Shown: positions 29,944-40,282 of the stretch, one piece after another
Numbering within the stretch: position 1 is the stretch's first letter
Layout: each line of letters opens with the position of its first letter
Source of the DNA: Citrobacter braakii
GTDB lineage: Bacteria > Pseudomonadota > Gammaproteobacteria > Enterobacterales > Enterobacteriaceae
Direction of reading: 5' to 3'
DNA length: 64,000 bases
Assembly: GCF_002075345.1 (NCBI RefSeq)
Contig: NZ_NAEW01000002.1
Coordinates: forward strand, 434,001 to 498,000
Translations under genes and position numbers: made by a program
Notes under the pieces: model-generated
Database searches by the model: none
What the model saw: the letters and a program-made list of their open reading frames with translations, nothing else
What the model was told of the DNA's origin: nothing

Positions 29944-30858
29944 ATGGCTAAATCAGCAACATCAACACCGCATGATGCGGTTTTTAAAAAGATAATTTCT
30001 TATCCTGAGATGGCTCGCGATTTTCTTGAAATTCACCTTCCCGTCGCATTACGCGAGATATGTGACCTGCAAACGCTGAAGCTGGAGCCTACCAGTTTTA
30101 TCGAAAAGGATCTCCGTGCTTACTATTCCGACGTATTGTGGTCGTTAAAAACCCGCGAAGGTGAAGGCTACATCTACTGCGTTATCGAACATCAGAGTAC
30201 AGCGGTACAACACATGGCATTTCGCCTGATGCGTTATGCCACTGCCGCCATGCAATATCACCTGGATGCCGGATACAGAACGCTACCTCTGGTTATCCCC
30301 ATGCTTTTTTATCACGGGCAACAGAGCCCGTATCCGTGGTCGCTCAACTGGCTGGACGAATTTGATTACCCACAACTGGCGCGCAAGCTTTACTCAGAAG
30401 CATTTCCGCTAGTGGACATCACTGTGGTATCTGACGACGAGATTATGCAGCATCGGCGTATCGCTCTACTTGAACTGATGCAAAAACATATCCGCGATCG
30501 CGATTTGATGGGACTGGTGGACAGGCTGGTCGCGCTTTTAGTTACTCGTACCGTTAATGACAGCCAGTTGCAAACGCTGTTTAATTATCTGCTACAGCGC
30601 GGTGAGGCTTCTCATGTCAGCGAATTTATCCGTGAAATTGCCGGGCGCTCACCCCATAACAAGGAGAAATTGATGACGATCGCAGAGAAACTACGCCAGG
30701 AAGGCCATCACAATGGATTGCAGGAAGGCTGGCTAAAAGGAACACGAGAAGAAGCATTACGTATTGCCCGCATGATGCTGGAGCGAGGCATCGATCATGA
30801 GACAGTCCTGACCATTACCGGATTTTCTGCTGACGACGTGACAGAACATCACCATTAG
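29944..30858 (+). CDS. rpnE: Rpn family recombination-promoting nuclease (YfaD/RpnE type)
   Basis: Protein of 304 aa of the Rpn/PD-(D/E)XK nuclease family (older label: transposase_31). HDAVFKK begins near residue 10. Asp63 (YYSDVLW) and Glu82-x-Gln84 (CVIEHQS) fit the catalytic D...ExQ variant. The C-terminal third is helical, with QEG-type four-residue repeats ([15 protein letters not shown]). In E. coli, yfaD (rpnE) occupies the same place between glpC and the rhm genes, so this is a syntenic member and not a recent insertion. Published work on E. coli Rpn proteins reports DNA cleavage, toxicity, phage defence and a separately made C-terminal inhibitor. Catalytic activity here is inferred. 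Confidence 0.88.
   Translation: MAKSATSTPHDAVFKKIISYPEMARDFLEIHLPVALREICDLQTLKLEPTSFIEKDLRAYYSDVLWSLKTREGEGYIYCVIEHQSTAVQHMAFRLMRYATAAMQYHLDAGYRTLPLVIPMLFYHGQQSPYPWSLNWLDEFDYPQLARKLYSEAFPLVDITVVSDDEIMQHRRIALLELMQKHIRDRDLMGLVDRLVALLVTRTVNDSQLQTLFNYLLQRGEASHVSEFIREIAGRSPHNKEKLMTIAEKLRQEGHHNGLQEGWLKGTREEALRIARMMLERGIDHETVLTITGFSADDVTEHHH
30661..30858 (+). CDS. Probable intragenic RpnS product (C-terminal 61 aa of rpnE)
   Basis: AAGGAG at 30661-30666 lies 6 bases before an in-frame ATG at 30673, codon 244 of rpnE. Translation from there gives 61 residues starting [11 protein letters not shown] and covering the repeat helix plus the C-terminal tail. This is far the best Shine-Dalgarno in the gene and matches the known gene-within-gene layout, in which the short form binds and blocks the long nuclease. 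The start of translation is inferred from sequence only. The coordinates include the ribosome-binding site; coding is 30673-30858. Confidence 0.65.
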   Translation, partial: KEKLMTIAEKLRQEGHHNGLQEGWLKGTREEALRIARMMLERGIDHETVLTITGFSADDVTEHHH

Positions 30859-30869
30859 GAGCTATTTCA

Positions 30870-30896
30870 GGCCCGATGGCACTACACCACCGGGCC
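30870..30896 (-). terminator. Hairpin between convergent rpnE and rhmA
   Basis: GGCCCGATGG and CCACCGGGCC form a stem that pairs fully, with one G-U, in the minus-strand RNA. There is no T-run on either side, so termination strength is uncertain. Confidence 0.5.
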
Positions 30897-30901
30897 CGAT
30901 A

Positions 30902-31705
30902 TTAATAACTGCTTTTCAACGTTTGCGTACTCTGGCCTGGCTTAAACATTGCCAGCCTGCGATCCAGCGCTTCGGTATAAAGCATGGTATCCACGCCTAC
31001 CGCGACAAAATTTGCTCCCCATTGCAGACATTTCTGCGCCATTGCTGGGTCAACAGCGAGGAAACCGGCTGCTTTTCCGGCTGCGCGGATACGGCGAATG
31101 CTTTGCTCAATGATCCGCTGCACCTCCGGGTGTCCGGCATTATCCGGATAGCCCAACGACGCAGAAAGATCCGCCGGGCCAATAAAGACACCGTCAATAC
31201 CGTCAACGTCCAGAATGGCATCCAGATTATCCAGTGCCGCTTTGCTTTCGACCTGTACCAGCAGGCAGAGTGATTCATTAGCCTGGGCCATATAATTGTC
31301 GATACGCCCCCAGCGCGCCGCCCGTGCCACGCTGGCGCCGACACCACGCTCGCCGAGCGGTGGATAACGAGTCGCGGAAACCACCTGAAGCGCCTGCTCT
31401 GCGCTGTCGACCATCGGGACAAGCAGCGTCTGCGCGCCAATATCCAGCACCTGCTTGATCAACGCTTTACTGCCCTCCACCGGGCGAACCACAGGCTGGC
31501 TGGCATAAGGCGCTACCGCCTGCAGCTGATGGTAAAGATCCTGCACCGTGTTCGGCGCGTGTTCTCCATCAATCAGCAGCCAGTCATAGCCCGACGTCGC
31601 GGCAATCTCCGCCATGTAAGAGGTGGTCGAACTAAGCCACAGGCCGACCTGGACTTCCCCTTTGCGTAATCCTTCTTTGAAGGGATTTGATAACAATGCG
31701 TTCAT
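30902..31705 (-). CDS. rhmA: 2-keto-3-deoxy-L-rhamnonate aldolase
   Basis: Class II, metal-dependent HpcH/HpaI aldolase (267 aa) that splits 2-keto-3-deoxy-L-rhamnonate to pyruvate and lactaldehyde. The active-site His49 is in [10 protein letters not shown]; metal-binding Glu and Asp are in [12 protein letters not shown] and [15 protein letters not shown]. It is the last gene of the rhm operon (rhmR-D-T-A), 25 bases after rhmT. Confidence 0.95.
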   Translation of the reverse strand: MNALLSNPFKEGLRKGEVQVGLWLSSTTSYMAEIAATSGYDWLLIDGEHAPNTVQDLYHQLQAVAPYASQPVVRPVEGSKALIKQVLDIGAQTLLVPMVDSAEQALQVVSATRYPPLGERGVGASVARAARWGRIDNYMAQANESLCLLVQVESKAALDNLDAILDVDGIDGVFIGPADLSASLGYPDNAGHPEVQRIIEQSIRRIRAAGKAAGFLAVDPAMAQKCLQWGANFVAVGVDTMLYTEALDRRLAMFKPGQSTQTLKSSY

Positions 31706-31730
31706 AACGATCCTTACAACGTAGATAAGA

Positions 31731-33020
31731 TTAATGATGCGCAGCGCCTGCTTGTGAAACTGAACGGTTCACACTCAGCGTAAAGATGATTAGCGAGCCA
31801 ATAATCGCGACGCCCGCGAGGACCAGCAGGCCCGCCGCATCGCTGGCAAACACCGTTTCGGCTTTGACGCGCAGAATGGGAGCAATAAAGCCGCCGACGG
31901 CACCAAACAGGTTGACGAAGCCGATCCCCGCCGCCAGAGCAGTCCCGGAAAGAAGTTGCGTTGGCATCGTCCAGAACACCGGCTGTACCGCAATGAAACC
32001 GACCGCCGCGACGCAGAGCGCCACAATCGCCAGTACCGGTGAAACCAGCCCGGAAAGGCCAATGCCGATTCCTGCCGCCAGCAGCGTCAGCGCGGCAACA
32101 TTACGCCGGTCGCCGGTGCGATCGGAGTAGCGGGGAATAAGCCAGGTACCAAACAGCGCCGCCACCCACGGTATTGCCGCCACGACCGAAGCCGTAAAGC
32201 CCACTTTTGTCCCTAACAACGCAGCAACCTGAGTTGGCAGGAAGAAGATCAGGCCATACACCGCCACCTGGATCGTCAGATAGATAATCGCCAGTTGCCA
32301 GACACGGCCATTACGCAGCGCATCCGACAGGCGCGAAGTGACCTTTTTCTCCTCTTCACTCGCCAGTTGGCTAATAAGTAACGCCTTTTCCTCCGCGCTC
32401 AGGAAACGTGCCTGCTGCGGGGTATCATCCAGCCAGAAGAAGGTGAAAATACCCGCACCTACCGCCAGTAAACCTTCGATAACGAACATCCAGAACCATC
32501 CCGGATGCCCCATAAACCCGTGCATCTCCAGCAGCGCACCGGAAAGCGGCGATCCCAGGGTTAACGCCAGCGGCGCCCCCATGTAGAACAGCCCCATGAT
32601 GCTGGCGCGGTTACGCTGGGGGAACCACTGGGACGTCAGGTAGATCATACCGGGGAAGAAGCCCGCCTCTGCCGCCCCCAGCAGAGTACGGATAATCAGG
32701 AATTTCGATTCAGTATCCGCCCATGCCATCGCCGCAGAGAGGAATCCCCAAAGCAACGTGGTGGTACCAATCCAGGTTCTGGCACCAAATTTACGCATCA
32801 ACAGGTTGGCAGGAACCCCCAGAAAGGCGTAAACCACAAAGAAAATCCCCGCGCCCAACGCATAAGCTTCGTTGCTCAGACCGGTATCAATCTGATAGGT
32901 CTCTTTGGCAAAACCGATGTTCGAGCGGTCAAGAAACGCCAGCACATACAGCGCCAGCATAAAGGGAATCAAACGGGCGCGGTTTTTCTTCACCACACCA
33001 TCAAGTAACGTGGTACTCAT
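31731..33020 (-). CDS. rhmT: Probable L-rhamnonate transporter (MFS, ACS family)
   Basis: Twelve-helix major facilitator protein (429 aa) of the anion:cation symporter family. The N-terminal [20 protein letters not shown] is typical. MSTTLLDG at 33020 is chosen to match E. coli YfaV, with GAGGA upstream; the longer frame to 33077 begins at the rhmD stop. Substrate is inferred from its position between the rhamnonate dehydratase and aldolase genes. Confidence 0.92.
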   Translation of the reverse strand: MSTTLLDGVVKKNRARLIPFMLALYVLAFLDRSNIGFAKETYQIDTGLSNEAYALGAGIFFVVYAFLGVPANLLMRKFGARTWIGTTTLLWGFLSAAMAWADTESKFLIIRTLLGAAEAGFFPGMIYLTSQWFPQRNRASIMGLFYMGAPLALTLGSPLSGALLEMHGFMGHPGWFWMFVIEGLLAVGAGIFTFFWLDDTPQQARFLSAEEKALLISQLASEEEKKVTSRLSDALRNGRVWQLAIIYLTIQVAVYGLIFFLPTQVAALLGTKVGFTASVVAAIPWVAALFGTWLIPRYSDRTGDRRNVAALTLLAAGIGIGLSGLVSPVLAIVALCVAAVGFIAVQPVFWTMPTQLLSGTALAAGIGFVNLFGAVGGFIAPILRVKAETVFASDAAGLLVLAGVAIIGSLIIFTLSVNRSVSQAGAAHH

Positions 33021-33076
33021 AGCAAGATCCTCAAAGAAATGAGGGCGTTGCCGTGGTATTGGCAACGCACTGGTCA

Positions 33077-34282
33077 TTAGTGGCTATAAGGGCGCTTCAG
33101 ATTGCAGTCGCGGTTAAGCTCGACGCCAAATCCTGGTTTGTCGAGCACCGACTTATGAATGCGGCCATTGACGGGTACCGGTTCGTCCAGAAGGATCGGA
33201 TCAAACTGTGGACGCATCGTTGAACAATCCGGGCTGGTCATCAAAAACTCGCTGAACGGGGTATTGGTGAACGTGATCACCGCATGGTGCGAGTAAACCG
33301 AGGAACCATGCGGCACCACCAGCTGTCCGCGCGATTTAGCAATAGCGGCAATTTCCACCAGCGTGGTTAACCCACCGCACCAGCCCACATCCGGCTGCAT
33401 GATATCGATGCCGGTTTCTGAGAGTGTGCGGAAGGACTGCAGCGTCCCGTGGTGTTCACCGCTGGTGACCATCATCCCCGCCGGAGCGTTACGTTTCAGC
33501 TCGCGATAACCTTCATACTGCTGCGGCGGCAGACACTCTTCGATCCACTTCAGATTAGACGGTGCGCAGGCATGGGCCAGTTTGGTGGCATAGTTCACGT
33601 CCTGACTCATCCAGCAATCGAGCATCAACCAGAAATCCGGACCGCATTTCTCACGCATGTCGGCTACCATTGCCGCATCTTTGCGGATCCCCGCATCCCC
33701 GTCATGCGGCCCCCAGTGGGTCGGCATTTTGCCGCCAATAAAGCCCATTTCTTTCGCCAGATCAGGGCGCGCACCGGTCGCGTAGAATTGAATTTCGTCG
33801 CGTACCGCGCCACCCAATAGTTTGTAGACCGGTAAACCCACCACCTTGCCAAACAGATCCCACAGCGCCAGATCCACGCACGAGATGGTGTTCATCACCA
33901 GACCGCCGGAGCCGGAGTAGTACATCGTTGCGCCCAGCATCTGGTCGTGAATGAGTTTGATATCACTGACGCATTTCCCTTCAATAAAACGATTGAGATG
34001 CTTTTCCACAATAAAGCACCCCATCTCCCCTGCCGTGGAAACAGCAAAACCGGTCTGTCCGTTTTCAGCTTCCACTTCAACAATCAGTGTTCCTAATACG
34101 TTGATGCCAAAGGACTGGCGCGATTGCTCATATTCACGATATTTGCTCATTGGCGTGGCGATATGATCGTCAATCCAGTGGTTAGCGCCCTGATCGTGAT
34201 AGTCGCCGCCGCCAGCGCCTTTATCCGCCGTAGCACCACCGGTAAACCAGGCACGAACGTGTTTAATTTTAGGTAGGGTCAT
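33077..34282 (-). CDS. rhmD: L-rhamnonate dehydratase
   Basis: Enolase-superfamily dehydratase (401 aa) converting L-rhamnonate to 2-keto-3-deoxy-L-rhamnonate. Metal ligands lie in [20 protein letters not shown] and [11 protein letters not shown]. The ATG at 34282 (MTLPKIK) has AAGGAG 7 bases upstream; the open frame to 34387 runs back into rhmR and is not expected to be used. rhmR ends 13 bases before, so the two are cotranscribed. Confidence 0.96.
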   Translation of the reverse strand: MTLPKIKHVRAWFTGGATADKGAGGGDYHDQGANHWIDDHIATPMSKYREYEQSRQSFGINVLGTLIVEVEAENGQTGFAVSTAGEMGCFIVEKHLNRFIEGKCVSDIKLIHDQMLGATMYYSGSGGLVMNTISCVDLALWDLFGKVVGLPVYKLLGGAVRDEIQFYATGARPDLAKEMGFIGGKMPTHWGPHDGDAGIRKDAAMVADMREKCGPDFWLMLDCWMSQDVNYATKLAHACAPSNLKWIEECLPPQQYEGYRELKRNAPAGMMVTSGEHHGTLQSFRTLSETGIDIMQPDVGWCGGLTTLVEIAAIAKSRGQLVVPHGSSVYSHHAVITFTNTPFSEFLMTSPDCSTMRPQFDPILLDEPVPVNGRIHKSVLDKPGFGVELNRDCNLKRPYSH

Positions 34283-34295
34283 GGTGTTCTCCTTT

Positions 34296-35078
34296 TTATG
34301 AAGCGAGTGAGTCGAAGGGACTTTTCCATCCCAACAGGCGTGAAATATCCCTGGCGCAGGCAATCGCTTTACCGGCCAGATAATCACGGTTCTCTTCGTT
34401 AATTTGCAGACGAGTGCCGACCACTGAAATCGCGGCGGTCAGTTCATTGTTAGCGTTAAAAACAGGCGCTGCGACGCAACGAACATCGGGATAATCTTCG
34501 CCATTATCAAAGCTCCATCCACGCTGTCGAATACGCTCCAGCTCGTCATTCAACTGCTGTGGCCTGGTGATAGTGGTCGGCGTTGCCTGTTCCCATATCA
34601 GCTGTTCAATAATGGCTTTTCGTGCGGCTGCCGGTTGCCAGGCCAGCAGGCATTTGCCGATACCCGAGCGATAGAGCGAAAGACTTTTCCCTTCGTGGGA
34701 GCGCACGCTGATAGTGGATGACGATTCCACTTTCAGAATGTAATACGCGCTTTCGTGGTCGATGATCCCGAGATGGCAAAGTAACCCTGTCTCATCCATC
34801 AGTTGTGTCAGCCGCGGACGCGCCAGTTCACGTAAATCCATCTTGCTCAGCGCATGCCCGGACAACTCAACCAGCTTGGTCCACAGGCAGTAATTTTCCT
34901 GATGATCAATGCTAATAAAGCGCTGACGCTTCAGTTCGTTAAGTAACAGGTATGCGGTGCTTTTTGGAATACCCAGTGCCTCTATGATGGTGGCGGCGCT
35001 ACATGGGCCGATACGCGCAATGAGATTGAGTATTTCGATCGCCCTGGTGAGCGCGGGAACTTTGCTTGATTCCAACAT
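34296..35078 (-). CDS. rhmR: IclR-family regulator of the rhm operon
   Basis: IclR-type transcription factor (260 aa): winged helix-turn-helix at the N-terminus ([20 protein letters not shown]) and a C-terminal effector domain with the family end [15 protein letters not shown]. It is the first gene of its own operon, so it is probably autoregulated. Its Shine-Dalgarno lies within a perfect palindrome directly before the ATG. Confidence 0.92.
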   Translation of the reverse strand: MLESSKVPALTRAIEILNLIARIGPCSAATIIEALGIPKSTAYLLLNELKRQRFISIDHQENYCLWTKLVELSGHALSKMDLRELARPRLTQLMDETGLLCHLGIIDHESAYYILKVESSSTISVRSHEGKSLSLYRSGIGKCLLAWQPAAARKAIIEQLIWEQATPTTITRPQQLNDELERIRQRGWSFDNGEDYPDVRCVAAPVFNANNELTAAISVVGTRLQINEENRDYLAGKAIACARDISRLLGWKSPFDSLAS

Positions 35079-35110
35079 ACTGGACTCCAGTCTGAGATAC
35101 TGGAATCAGT
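35079..35110. promoter_or_regulatory. Palindromic operator candidate at the rhmR start
   Basis: On the plus strand ACTGGA-c-TCCAGT (35079-35091) is a perfect dyad touching the rhmR start codon. A second copy of ACTGGA (35099-35104) lies exactly 20 bases away, followed by ATCAGT. On the minus strand the dyad contains the rhmR Shine-Dalgarno GGAG. It could be an RhmR operator, an RNA hairpin over the ribosome site, or both. Confidence 0.5.
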
Positions 35111-35248
35111 GTGGTAGGTTAAGGGGGTTAAAATTGTGAAGCGCATCAAATCCTCTCGTTCTTCCAGCTGGCTGGAGAAAAAACGAGCATAATTGTGAAC
35201 TAACGCACGGATTTTTTTACAGAGAGTACAACAGGTTGGACTGATAAC

Positions 35249-35270
35249 GGGAAGGCCAGTATGCCTTCCC
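35249..35270 (-). terminator. Hairpin downstream of yfaY
   Basis: GGGAAGGC/GCCTTCCC, an 8-bp perfect stem with a 6-nt loop, 27 bases past the yfaY stop. It has no T-run, so it may be a weak or factor-dependent terminator. Confidence 0.5.
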
Positions 35271-35296
35271 ATAACAAGCGCGTGAGAGAGTGCAAG

Positions 35297-36499
35297 TCAG
35301 GAAGGCAGCGTCAGGGATTCAACCACTTCTATCCAACCGTGTTCGCTGGCAATATCCTGCCCGTTGAGCCAACGGCGCAGCATATTGAGCGCCATCATTG
35401 CGCACACTTCCTGACGCACCGACAAACTATAACGATTAGCGTTCAGCCGTACGCGTAAGGCATGCGTTCCATCAGGCGTTGCCAGCGCAAAGTTAATATG
35501 TTCGTTTTCGAAAGCCGATACCGCCAACGCCAGCCCGGCATAATGGTTGCCGCGTCGTTCGGTTATCCAGTGTGCCGTTTGCGCCAGCGTTTCTTCCTGG
35601 GGCGGAACCACTTCGCTCGCCAACAGCGGAGCATTCGCGCGCGAAAGCTGCAGCGCCACCAGACCACCAGTGAATTGTTCGCTTAGCGTCAGGCTGTATT
35701 GCCGTTCCTGCAACGTGCGGGCGATTTGCGCGGGTAAACCTTCCGTACCTTCGAAAATCATATTCTGCCCGGCAACCCGCTTAACTTCTGGCCACAGCGC
35801 CAGCATCGCTTCCCGTTGGGAATCCGGCCCGGTCAGCTTCAGTTCGATAATCGGCATTGACGAGCGGTAGCCCATTGTCACTCCCGGAGGCAATTGCAGC
35901 GGATCCAGGCTCTGCGCCAGCTCGCTTTCAGAACGACCAAAGGTGGTTAATCGCAGGCATAGCGGGGGTTGAGACAGCGAAAAACGCTCACGCAAACGCG
36001 GCAGGATCTCATGCTCAACCATAACTTTAAATTCTGATGGCACTCCTGGGGTAAAGAACATCAGGCAGCGGTTAAGCTTCAGGGCAAACCCACACGCGGT
36101 TCCTACCGGATTATTGATGAATTCCGCGCTGGCAGGTAGCTCAGCCTGTTTGCGGTTACTCGGTGCCATCACGCGTCCACGATCGCGGAAATAACGCGTC
36201 ATCTCGGCGAGCCATGCTTCATGCAGCACCAGCCCTTCACCTTTTGCCGTGGCCGCCGCCAGCGCGCTCAAGTCATCGCTGGTTGGTCCCAGACCGCCGT
36301 TAACGATCAGTACATCGGCATGTTCGCTACGCTCACGCAAAACGGCGACCAAATCGTCAAGATTGTCACCTACCGTGTTGCGACGGGTTAGCGGTAACCC
36401 CTGATTAAAGAAAAAATCGGCCAGCCAGGCGGCATTCGTGTCGACGATTTGTCCGTGCAACACTTCATCCCCGGTGGATAGCATCTCCACGTTTAACAT
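35297..36499 (-). CDS. yfaY: CinA-like protein YfaY
   Basis: Protein of 400 aa with an N-terminal molybdopterin-binding (MoCF/COG1058) domain: EMLSTGDEVLHGQIVDTN and IVNGGLGPTSDDLSALA. The C-terminal half is related to CinA but lacks a clear pyridine-nucleotide amidohydrolase core, as I recall for E. coli YfaY, whose role is not settled. AGGAGAAC precedes the ATG. It is flanked by the rhm operon and yfaZ, with no obvious functional link. Confidence 0.88.
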   Translation of the reverse strand: MLNVEMLSTGDEVLHGQIVDTNAAWLADFFFNQGLPLTRRNTVGDNLDDLVAVLRERSEHADVLIVNGGLGPTSDDLSALAAATAKGEGLVLHEAWLAEMTRYFRDRGRVMAPSNRKQAELPASAEFINNPVGTACGFALKLNRCLMFFTPGVPSEFKVMVEHEILPRLRERFSLSQPPLCLRLTTFGRSESELAQSLDPLQLPPGVTMGYRSSMPIIELKLTGPDSQREAMLALWPEVKRVAGQNMIFEGTEGLPAQIARTLQERQYSLTLSEQFTGGLVALQLSRANAPLLASEVVPPQEETLAQTAHWITERRGNHYAGLALAVSAFENEHINFALATPDGTHALRVRLNANRYSLSVRQEVCAMMALNMLRRWLNGQDIASEHGWIEVVESLTLPS

Positions 36500-36578
36500 C
36501 GTGTTCTCCTGCTTTTATGATGAAAACACTATAACGCATGGAGGGGGGAAGGCGCGACTGAACGCCGCGCCGGAAAAA

Positions 36579-37121
36579 TCAGAAACTCGCGTTAACCCCA
36601 ACGTACGGGCCGTCAGCAATCGCGTTATCGCGGTTACCGTCTTTGCCTGCCAGGTTCAGGTAGCGATAACCGGCTTCAATGCTCAGCGGACGCATAATGG
36701 TCAGACGCGCACCTGCATTCGCTTCTTCATAGCTGTCGATACCGCTGGAAAGAGAATCGGGAGAGTAATAATACTCGCCAAACAGGCGGAGGCTGTCGCC
36801 AATCGGCCACTGCAAACCGCCACCGACCGCCGCCGCGTAACCCTCGTCACCATCATTCGGGTTAGTATAAATGCCTTTCCCACCGACCGTTGCCAGCAGC
36901 GGACCGAGAGGAATATTCAGACCCAGTCCCAGACCGGCCGCATCGCCGTCGTCATCGTTATGCATCCAGTTACCGCTGACGGCCAAACCGGTGGTCTCAG
37001 TACCCATACCGAACCCCAGGTTGGTGTAGTCTTCGCCAGCCTGGCCGCTGATGCTAATCGCGCTCGCCGACGCGGAAACAAACAGCATTCCGGCAAAACC
37101 CAACATTAAACTTTTTTTCAT
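36579..37121 (-). CDS. yfaZ: YfaZ family outer membrane protein
   Basis: Small protein (180 aa) with a Sec signal peptide (MKKSLMLGFAGMLFVSASASA) and a predicted beta-barrel: alternating strands such as LAVSGNWMHNDD, LRLFGEYYYSPDSL and LSIEAGYRYLNLAG, ending in an aromatic Phe (VNASF), a BAM recognition signal. Function unknown. AAGGA precedes the ATG. The 318-base spacer to nudI holds no gene that I can support. Confidence 0.88.
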   Translation of the reverse strand: MKKSLMLGFAGMLFVSASASAISISGQAGEDYTNLGFGMGTETTGLAVSGNWMHNDDDGDAAGLGLGLNIPLGPLLATVGGKGIYTNPNDGDEGYAAAVGGGLQWPIGDSLRLFGEYYYSPDSLSSGIDSYEEANAGARLTIMRPLSIEAGYRYLNLAGKDGNRDNAIADGPYVGVNASF

Positions 37122-37439
37122 TTTCTATCCTTTCCAGCAAGAATCAAAACATAGCCCCAAAACCGGTGAATTGTACTGTCAGATCACGAGGAATCAATGC
37201 ACTAAAAAAGCGATGCAATAACATATTGTAAGCAAATACTACTCACAAGATTTAGATAAGGTTAAATTCTTGTAGCAATTACGCCACTGATGGCAGCAGA
37301 ACGCCATTTTCTACAAACATCCTGTTTTCCCTGCCAAAGCGGCGTTATTCGTCGATGAAGCGTTTTTTCTACCGCCAGCAAAAGGTAAGATGCGTGCACG
37401 ATGGAATTTTCTATACCTCCCCCTACAAGGATTCGACTT

Positions 37440-37865
37440 ATGCGCCAAAGAACAATTGTTTGCCCATTAATTCAAAACGATGGCTGTTATTTACTGTGCA
37501 AAATGGCTGACGACCGCGGTGTGTTCCCCGGTCAGTGGGCGCTTTCTGGCGGCGGCGTTGAACCGGGTGAACGTATTGAAGAAGCTTTGCGCCGTGAAGT
37601 AAGAGAAGAGCTGGGCGAACAACTGGTGTTATCAGATATTACGCCATGGACCTTCAGTGACGATGTTCGCACCAAAACGTACGCCGATGGCAGTCAGGAA
37701 GAGATTTATATGATTTATCTCATCTTCGATTGTGTGGCGGCTAATCGTGAAGTGAAGATTAACGAAGAATTCCAGGCATTCGCCTGGGTTAAAGCGGAAG
37801 ATCTCGGCTCTTACGATTTAAATATCGCCACGCGTAAAACGTTAACCTTGAAAGGGTTACTGTAA
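37440..37865 (+). CDS. nudI: Nucleoside triphosphatase NudI (Nudix hydrolase)
   Basis: Nudix hydrolase (141 aa) acting on pyrimidine (deoxy)nucleoside triphosphates. The Nudix box [18 protein letters not shown] followed by REELGEQL fits GX5EX7REUXEEXGU. ATG 37440 (MRQRTIV) matches E. coli and has AAGG upstream; the upstream Met at 37401 is not supported by homology. In E. coli and Salmonella, ais/pmrG follows; it is absent here. Confidence 0.93.
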   Translation: MRQRTIVCPLIQNDGCYLLCKMADDRGVFPGQWALSGGGVEPGERIEEALRREVREELGEQLVLSDITPWTFSDDVRTKTYADGSQEEIYMIYLIFDCVAANREVKINEEFQAFAWVKAEDLGSYDLNIATRKTLTLKGLL

Positions 37866-38036
37866 ATCATCATTTTAATAACGGCATATAATTAGCATTC
37901 TTAATAGCGGCATTGCGCTCATCAGTCTGCAGATAACGGCAATGTCGCCCAAACTACTCAAGAACCTACATGATCTTTTTTTCATTAAGATAAATAAAAA
38001 ACACACTATTCCTCTATCTGTCCCAAACCTTAAACT

Positions 38037-38053
38037 CTTAAGGATAAATTAAC
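38037..38053 (+). promoter_or_regulatory. Probable PmrA (BasR) box upstream of arnB
   Basis: CTTAAG-GATAA-ATTAAC has the 11-base period of the PmrA direct repeat YTTAAK-N5-YTTAAK, with one mismatch in the second half. A further CTTAA lies at 38029. It is about 100 bases before arnB. The 291-base nudI-arnB spacer has no gene; the leader (38091-38135) can form alternative small hairpins. Confidence 0.5.
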
Positions 38054-38156
38054 CTTCCGTCATTACCCTTTGAAGCCTGATGAAATAATTAACGACGCCC
38101 CTGTTTATCACTAAAAATAAAACGTCGGTGGCGTTAAATGGCTTGAAGGAATAATG

Positions 38157-39296
38157 ATGCCTGACTTTTTGCCTTTCTCTCGCCCGGCAATGGGGGTTGA
38201 AGAACTTGCTGCTGTGAAGACGGTTCTGGACTCTGGATGGATAACCACCGGCCCGAAAAATCAACAGCTGGAAGAAGCCTTCTGCCAGCTCACGGGAAAT
38301 CAACACGCCGTCGCCGTCTGCTCCGCTACGGCAGGAATGCACATCACGCTGATGGCGCTGGACATCGGTGCAGGCGATGAGATTATTACACCGTCAATGA
38401 CGTGGGTTTCTACCCTCAACATGATTGTCCTGCTGGGTGCGACGCCAGTCATGATCGACGTTGACCGCGATACGCTCATGGTCACACCGGAGCAAATTGA
38501 GGCCGCCATCACCCCGCGAACCAAAGCCATTATTCCGGTACATTACGCAGGCGCCCCCGCCGACCTGGACGCGATTTATGCCATTGGCGAACGCTATGGC
38601 ATTCCGATTATAGAAGATGCGGCCCACGCCGTAGGGACGTTGTATAAAGGTCGTCATGTCGGCGCGCGCGGCACGGCAATATTCTCGTTTCACGCCATCA
38701 AAAATATTACCTGCGCCGAAGGCGGGTTGATCGTTACCGACGACAGCCAGCTTGCCCAACGGCTTCGCAGCCTGAAGTTTCATGGTCTGGGCGTTGATGC
38801 CTTTGATCGACAAACCTATGGCCGGGCGCCGCAGGCCGAAGTGCTTGCGCCAGGGTACAAGTACAACCTCACGGATATCAACGCCGCCATTGCGTTGGTA
38901 CAGCTAAATAAACTGGAACACCTGAACTCACGCCGGGCGCAAATTGCCCGCGAGTATCAACAGGCGCTGGCCGATACGCCATTTCAACCACTGAGTCTGC
39001 CCCAGTGGGCGCACGTTCACGCCTGGCACCTGTTCATCATTCGCGTTGACGAAGCCCGCTGCGGTGTGAGCAGAGATGCCTTAATGGAAGCGTTAAAGGC
39101 CAAAAATATCGGCACCGGTCTGCATTTTCGTGCGGCCCATACGCAAAAATATTACCGCGAACGCTTCACTACCCTTTCGCTCCCCAATACAGAATGGAAT
39201 AGCGCGCGCATTTGCTCACTGCCGTTATTCCCCGACATGACCGCCGATGACACCCAGCGGGTAATTACGGCACTTCGCGAGATTGCAGGACAATAA
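38157..39296 (+). CDS. arnB: UDP-4-amino-4-deoxy-L-arabinose aminotransferase ArnB
   Basis: PLP-dependent aminotransferase (379 aa) of the DegT/DnrJ/EryC1 family, making UDP-L-Ara4N from the 4-keto sugar. The Schiff-base Lys182 is in [14 protein letters not shown]. Two consecutive ATGs occur; the second (38157, MPDFLPF) is preferred because AAGGA is then 6 bases upstream and the length equals E. coli. First gene of the arn operon, which adds Ara4N to lipid A and gives polymyxin resistance. Confidence 0.95.
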   Translation: MPDFLPFSRPAMGVEELAAVKTVLDSGWITTGPKNQQLEEAFCQLTGNQHAVAVCSATAGMHITLMALDIGAGDEIITPSMTWVSTLNMIVLLGATPVMIDVDRDTLMVTPEQIEAAITPRTKAIIPVHYAGAPADLDAIYAIGERYGIPIIEDAAHAVGTLYKGRHVGARGTAIFSFHAIKNITCAEGGLIVTDDSQLAQRLRSLKFHGLGVDAFDRQTYGRAPQAEVLAPGYKYNLTDINAAIALVQLNKLEHLNSRRAQIAREYQQALADTPFQPLSLPQWAHVHAWHLFIIRVDEARCGVSRDALMEALKAKNIGTGLHFRAAHTQKYYRERFTTLSLPNTEWNSARICSLPLFPDMTADDTQRVITALREIAGQ

Positions 39297-39298
39297 CC

Positions 39299-40282
39299 AT
39301 GTTTGAAGCAGCACCGATCAAAAAAGTCTCGGTGGTCATTCCCGTTTTTAATGAACAGGAAAGCTTGCCAGAGTTAATCAGACGCACCAGCGCTGCCTGC
39401 GAAAAATTGGGCAAAGACTATGAAATTCTGCTAATTGATGACGGCAGCAGCGACCATTCCGCTCAGCTGATGATGGACGCTTCCCAGGTACCGAACAGCC
39501 ATATTGTTTCTATTTTATTGAATCGCAATTACGGGCAACACTCGGCGATTATGGCCGGTTTCAGTCATGTCACCGGCGACGTGATCATCACACTGGATGC
39601 CGATTTGCAAAACCCGCCGGAGGAGATCCCACGGCTGGTCGCCACCGCAGATGAAGGCTTCGATGTGGTCGGCACGGTACGTCAGAACCGTCAGGACAGC
39701 GTATTTCGTAAGACCGCATCGCGAATGATTAACCATCTGATTCAGCGCACCACCGGTAAAGCGATGGGCGACTACGGTTGCATGTTACGCGCTTATCGCC
39801 GCCACATCGTCGATGCCATGCTGCATTGCCAGGAGCGCAGTACCTTTATCCCGATTCTGGCCAACATTTTTGCCCGGCGCGCTACGGAAATCCCGGTACA
39901 CCATGCAGAGCGAGAATTTGGTGACTCCAAATACAGCTTTATGCGTCTGATCAACCTGATGTATGACCTGGTGACCTGTCTGACCACAACGCCACTTCGT
40001 ATGTTGAGCCTGTTGGGCAGCGTAATCGCCGCCACTGGCTTTACCTTGTCTATCCTGCTTGTGGTTCTGCGTCTGACGCTCGGTCCACAGTGGGCCGCGG
40101 AAGGGGTATTCATGCTGTTTGCCGTCCTGTTTACCTTTATCGGCGCACAGTTTATTGGCATGGGTTTACTCGGCGAATATATCGGTCGCATCTATAACGA
40201 TGTCCGCGCCCGCCCCCGCTATTTTGTTCAACACGTTATCCGCCCACAAACCACACAGTCAACCGAGGAAAACCGCGCATGA
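39299..40282 (+). CDS. arnC: Undecaprenyl-phosphate Ara4FN transferase ArnC
   Basis: GT2-family glycosyltransferase (327 aa) that moves formylated Ara4N from UDP to undecaprenyl phosphate on the cytoplasmic side. DDGSSD and [12 protein letters not shown] supply nucleotide and metal binding; two C-terminal membrane helices ([19 protein letters not shown] and the [16 protein letters not shown] region) anchor it. The stop overlaps arnA by 4 bases. Confidence 0.96.
   Translation: MFEAAPIKKVSVVIPVFNEQESLPELIRRTSAACEKLGKDYEILLIDDGSSDHSAQLMMDASQVPNSHIVSILLNRNYGQHSAIMAGFSHVTGDVIITLDADLQNPPEEIPRLVATADEGFDVVGTVRQNRQDSVFRKTASRMINHLIQRTTGKAMGDYGCMLRAYRRHIVDAMLHCQERSTFIPILANIFARRATEIPVHHAEREFGDSKYSFMRLINLMYDLVTCLTTTPLRMLSLLGSVIAATGFTLSILLVVLRLTLGPQWAAEGVFMLFAVLFTFIGAQFIGMGLLGEYIGRIYNDVRARPRYFVQHVIRPQTTQSTEENRA

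Noticed and set aside
29944-30858. rpnE as a transposase or insertion sequence
   Set aside because: The old transposase_31 label is misleading. There are no terminal inverted repeats or target duplications, and the gene is at the same place in E. coli.
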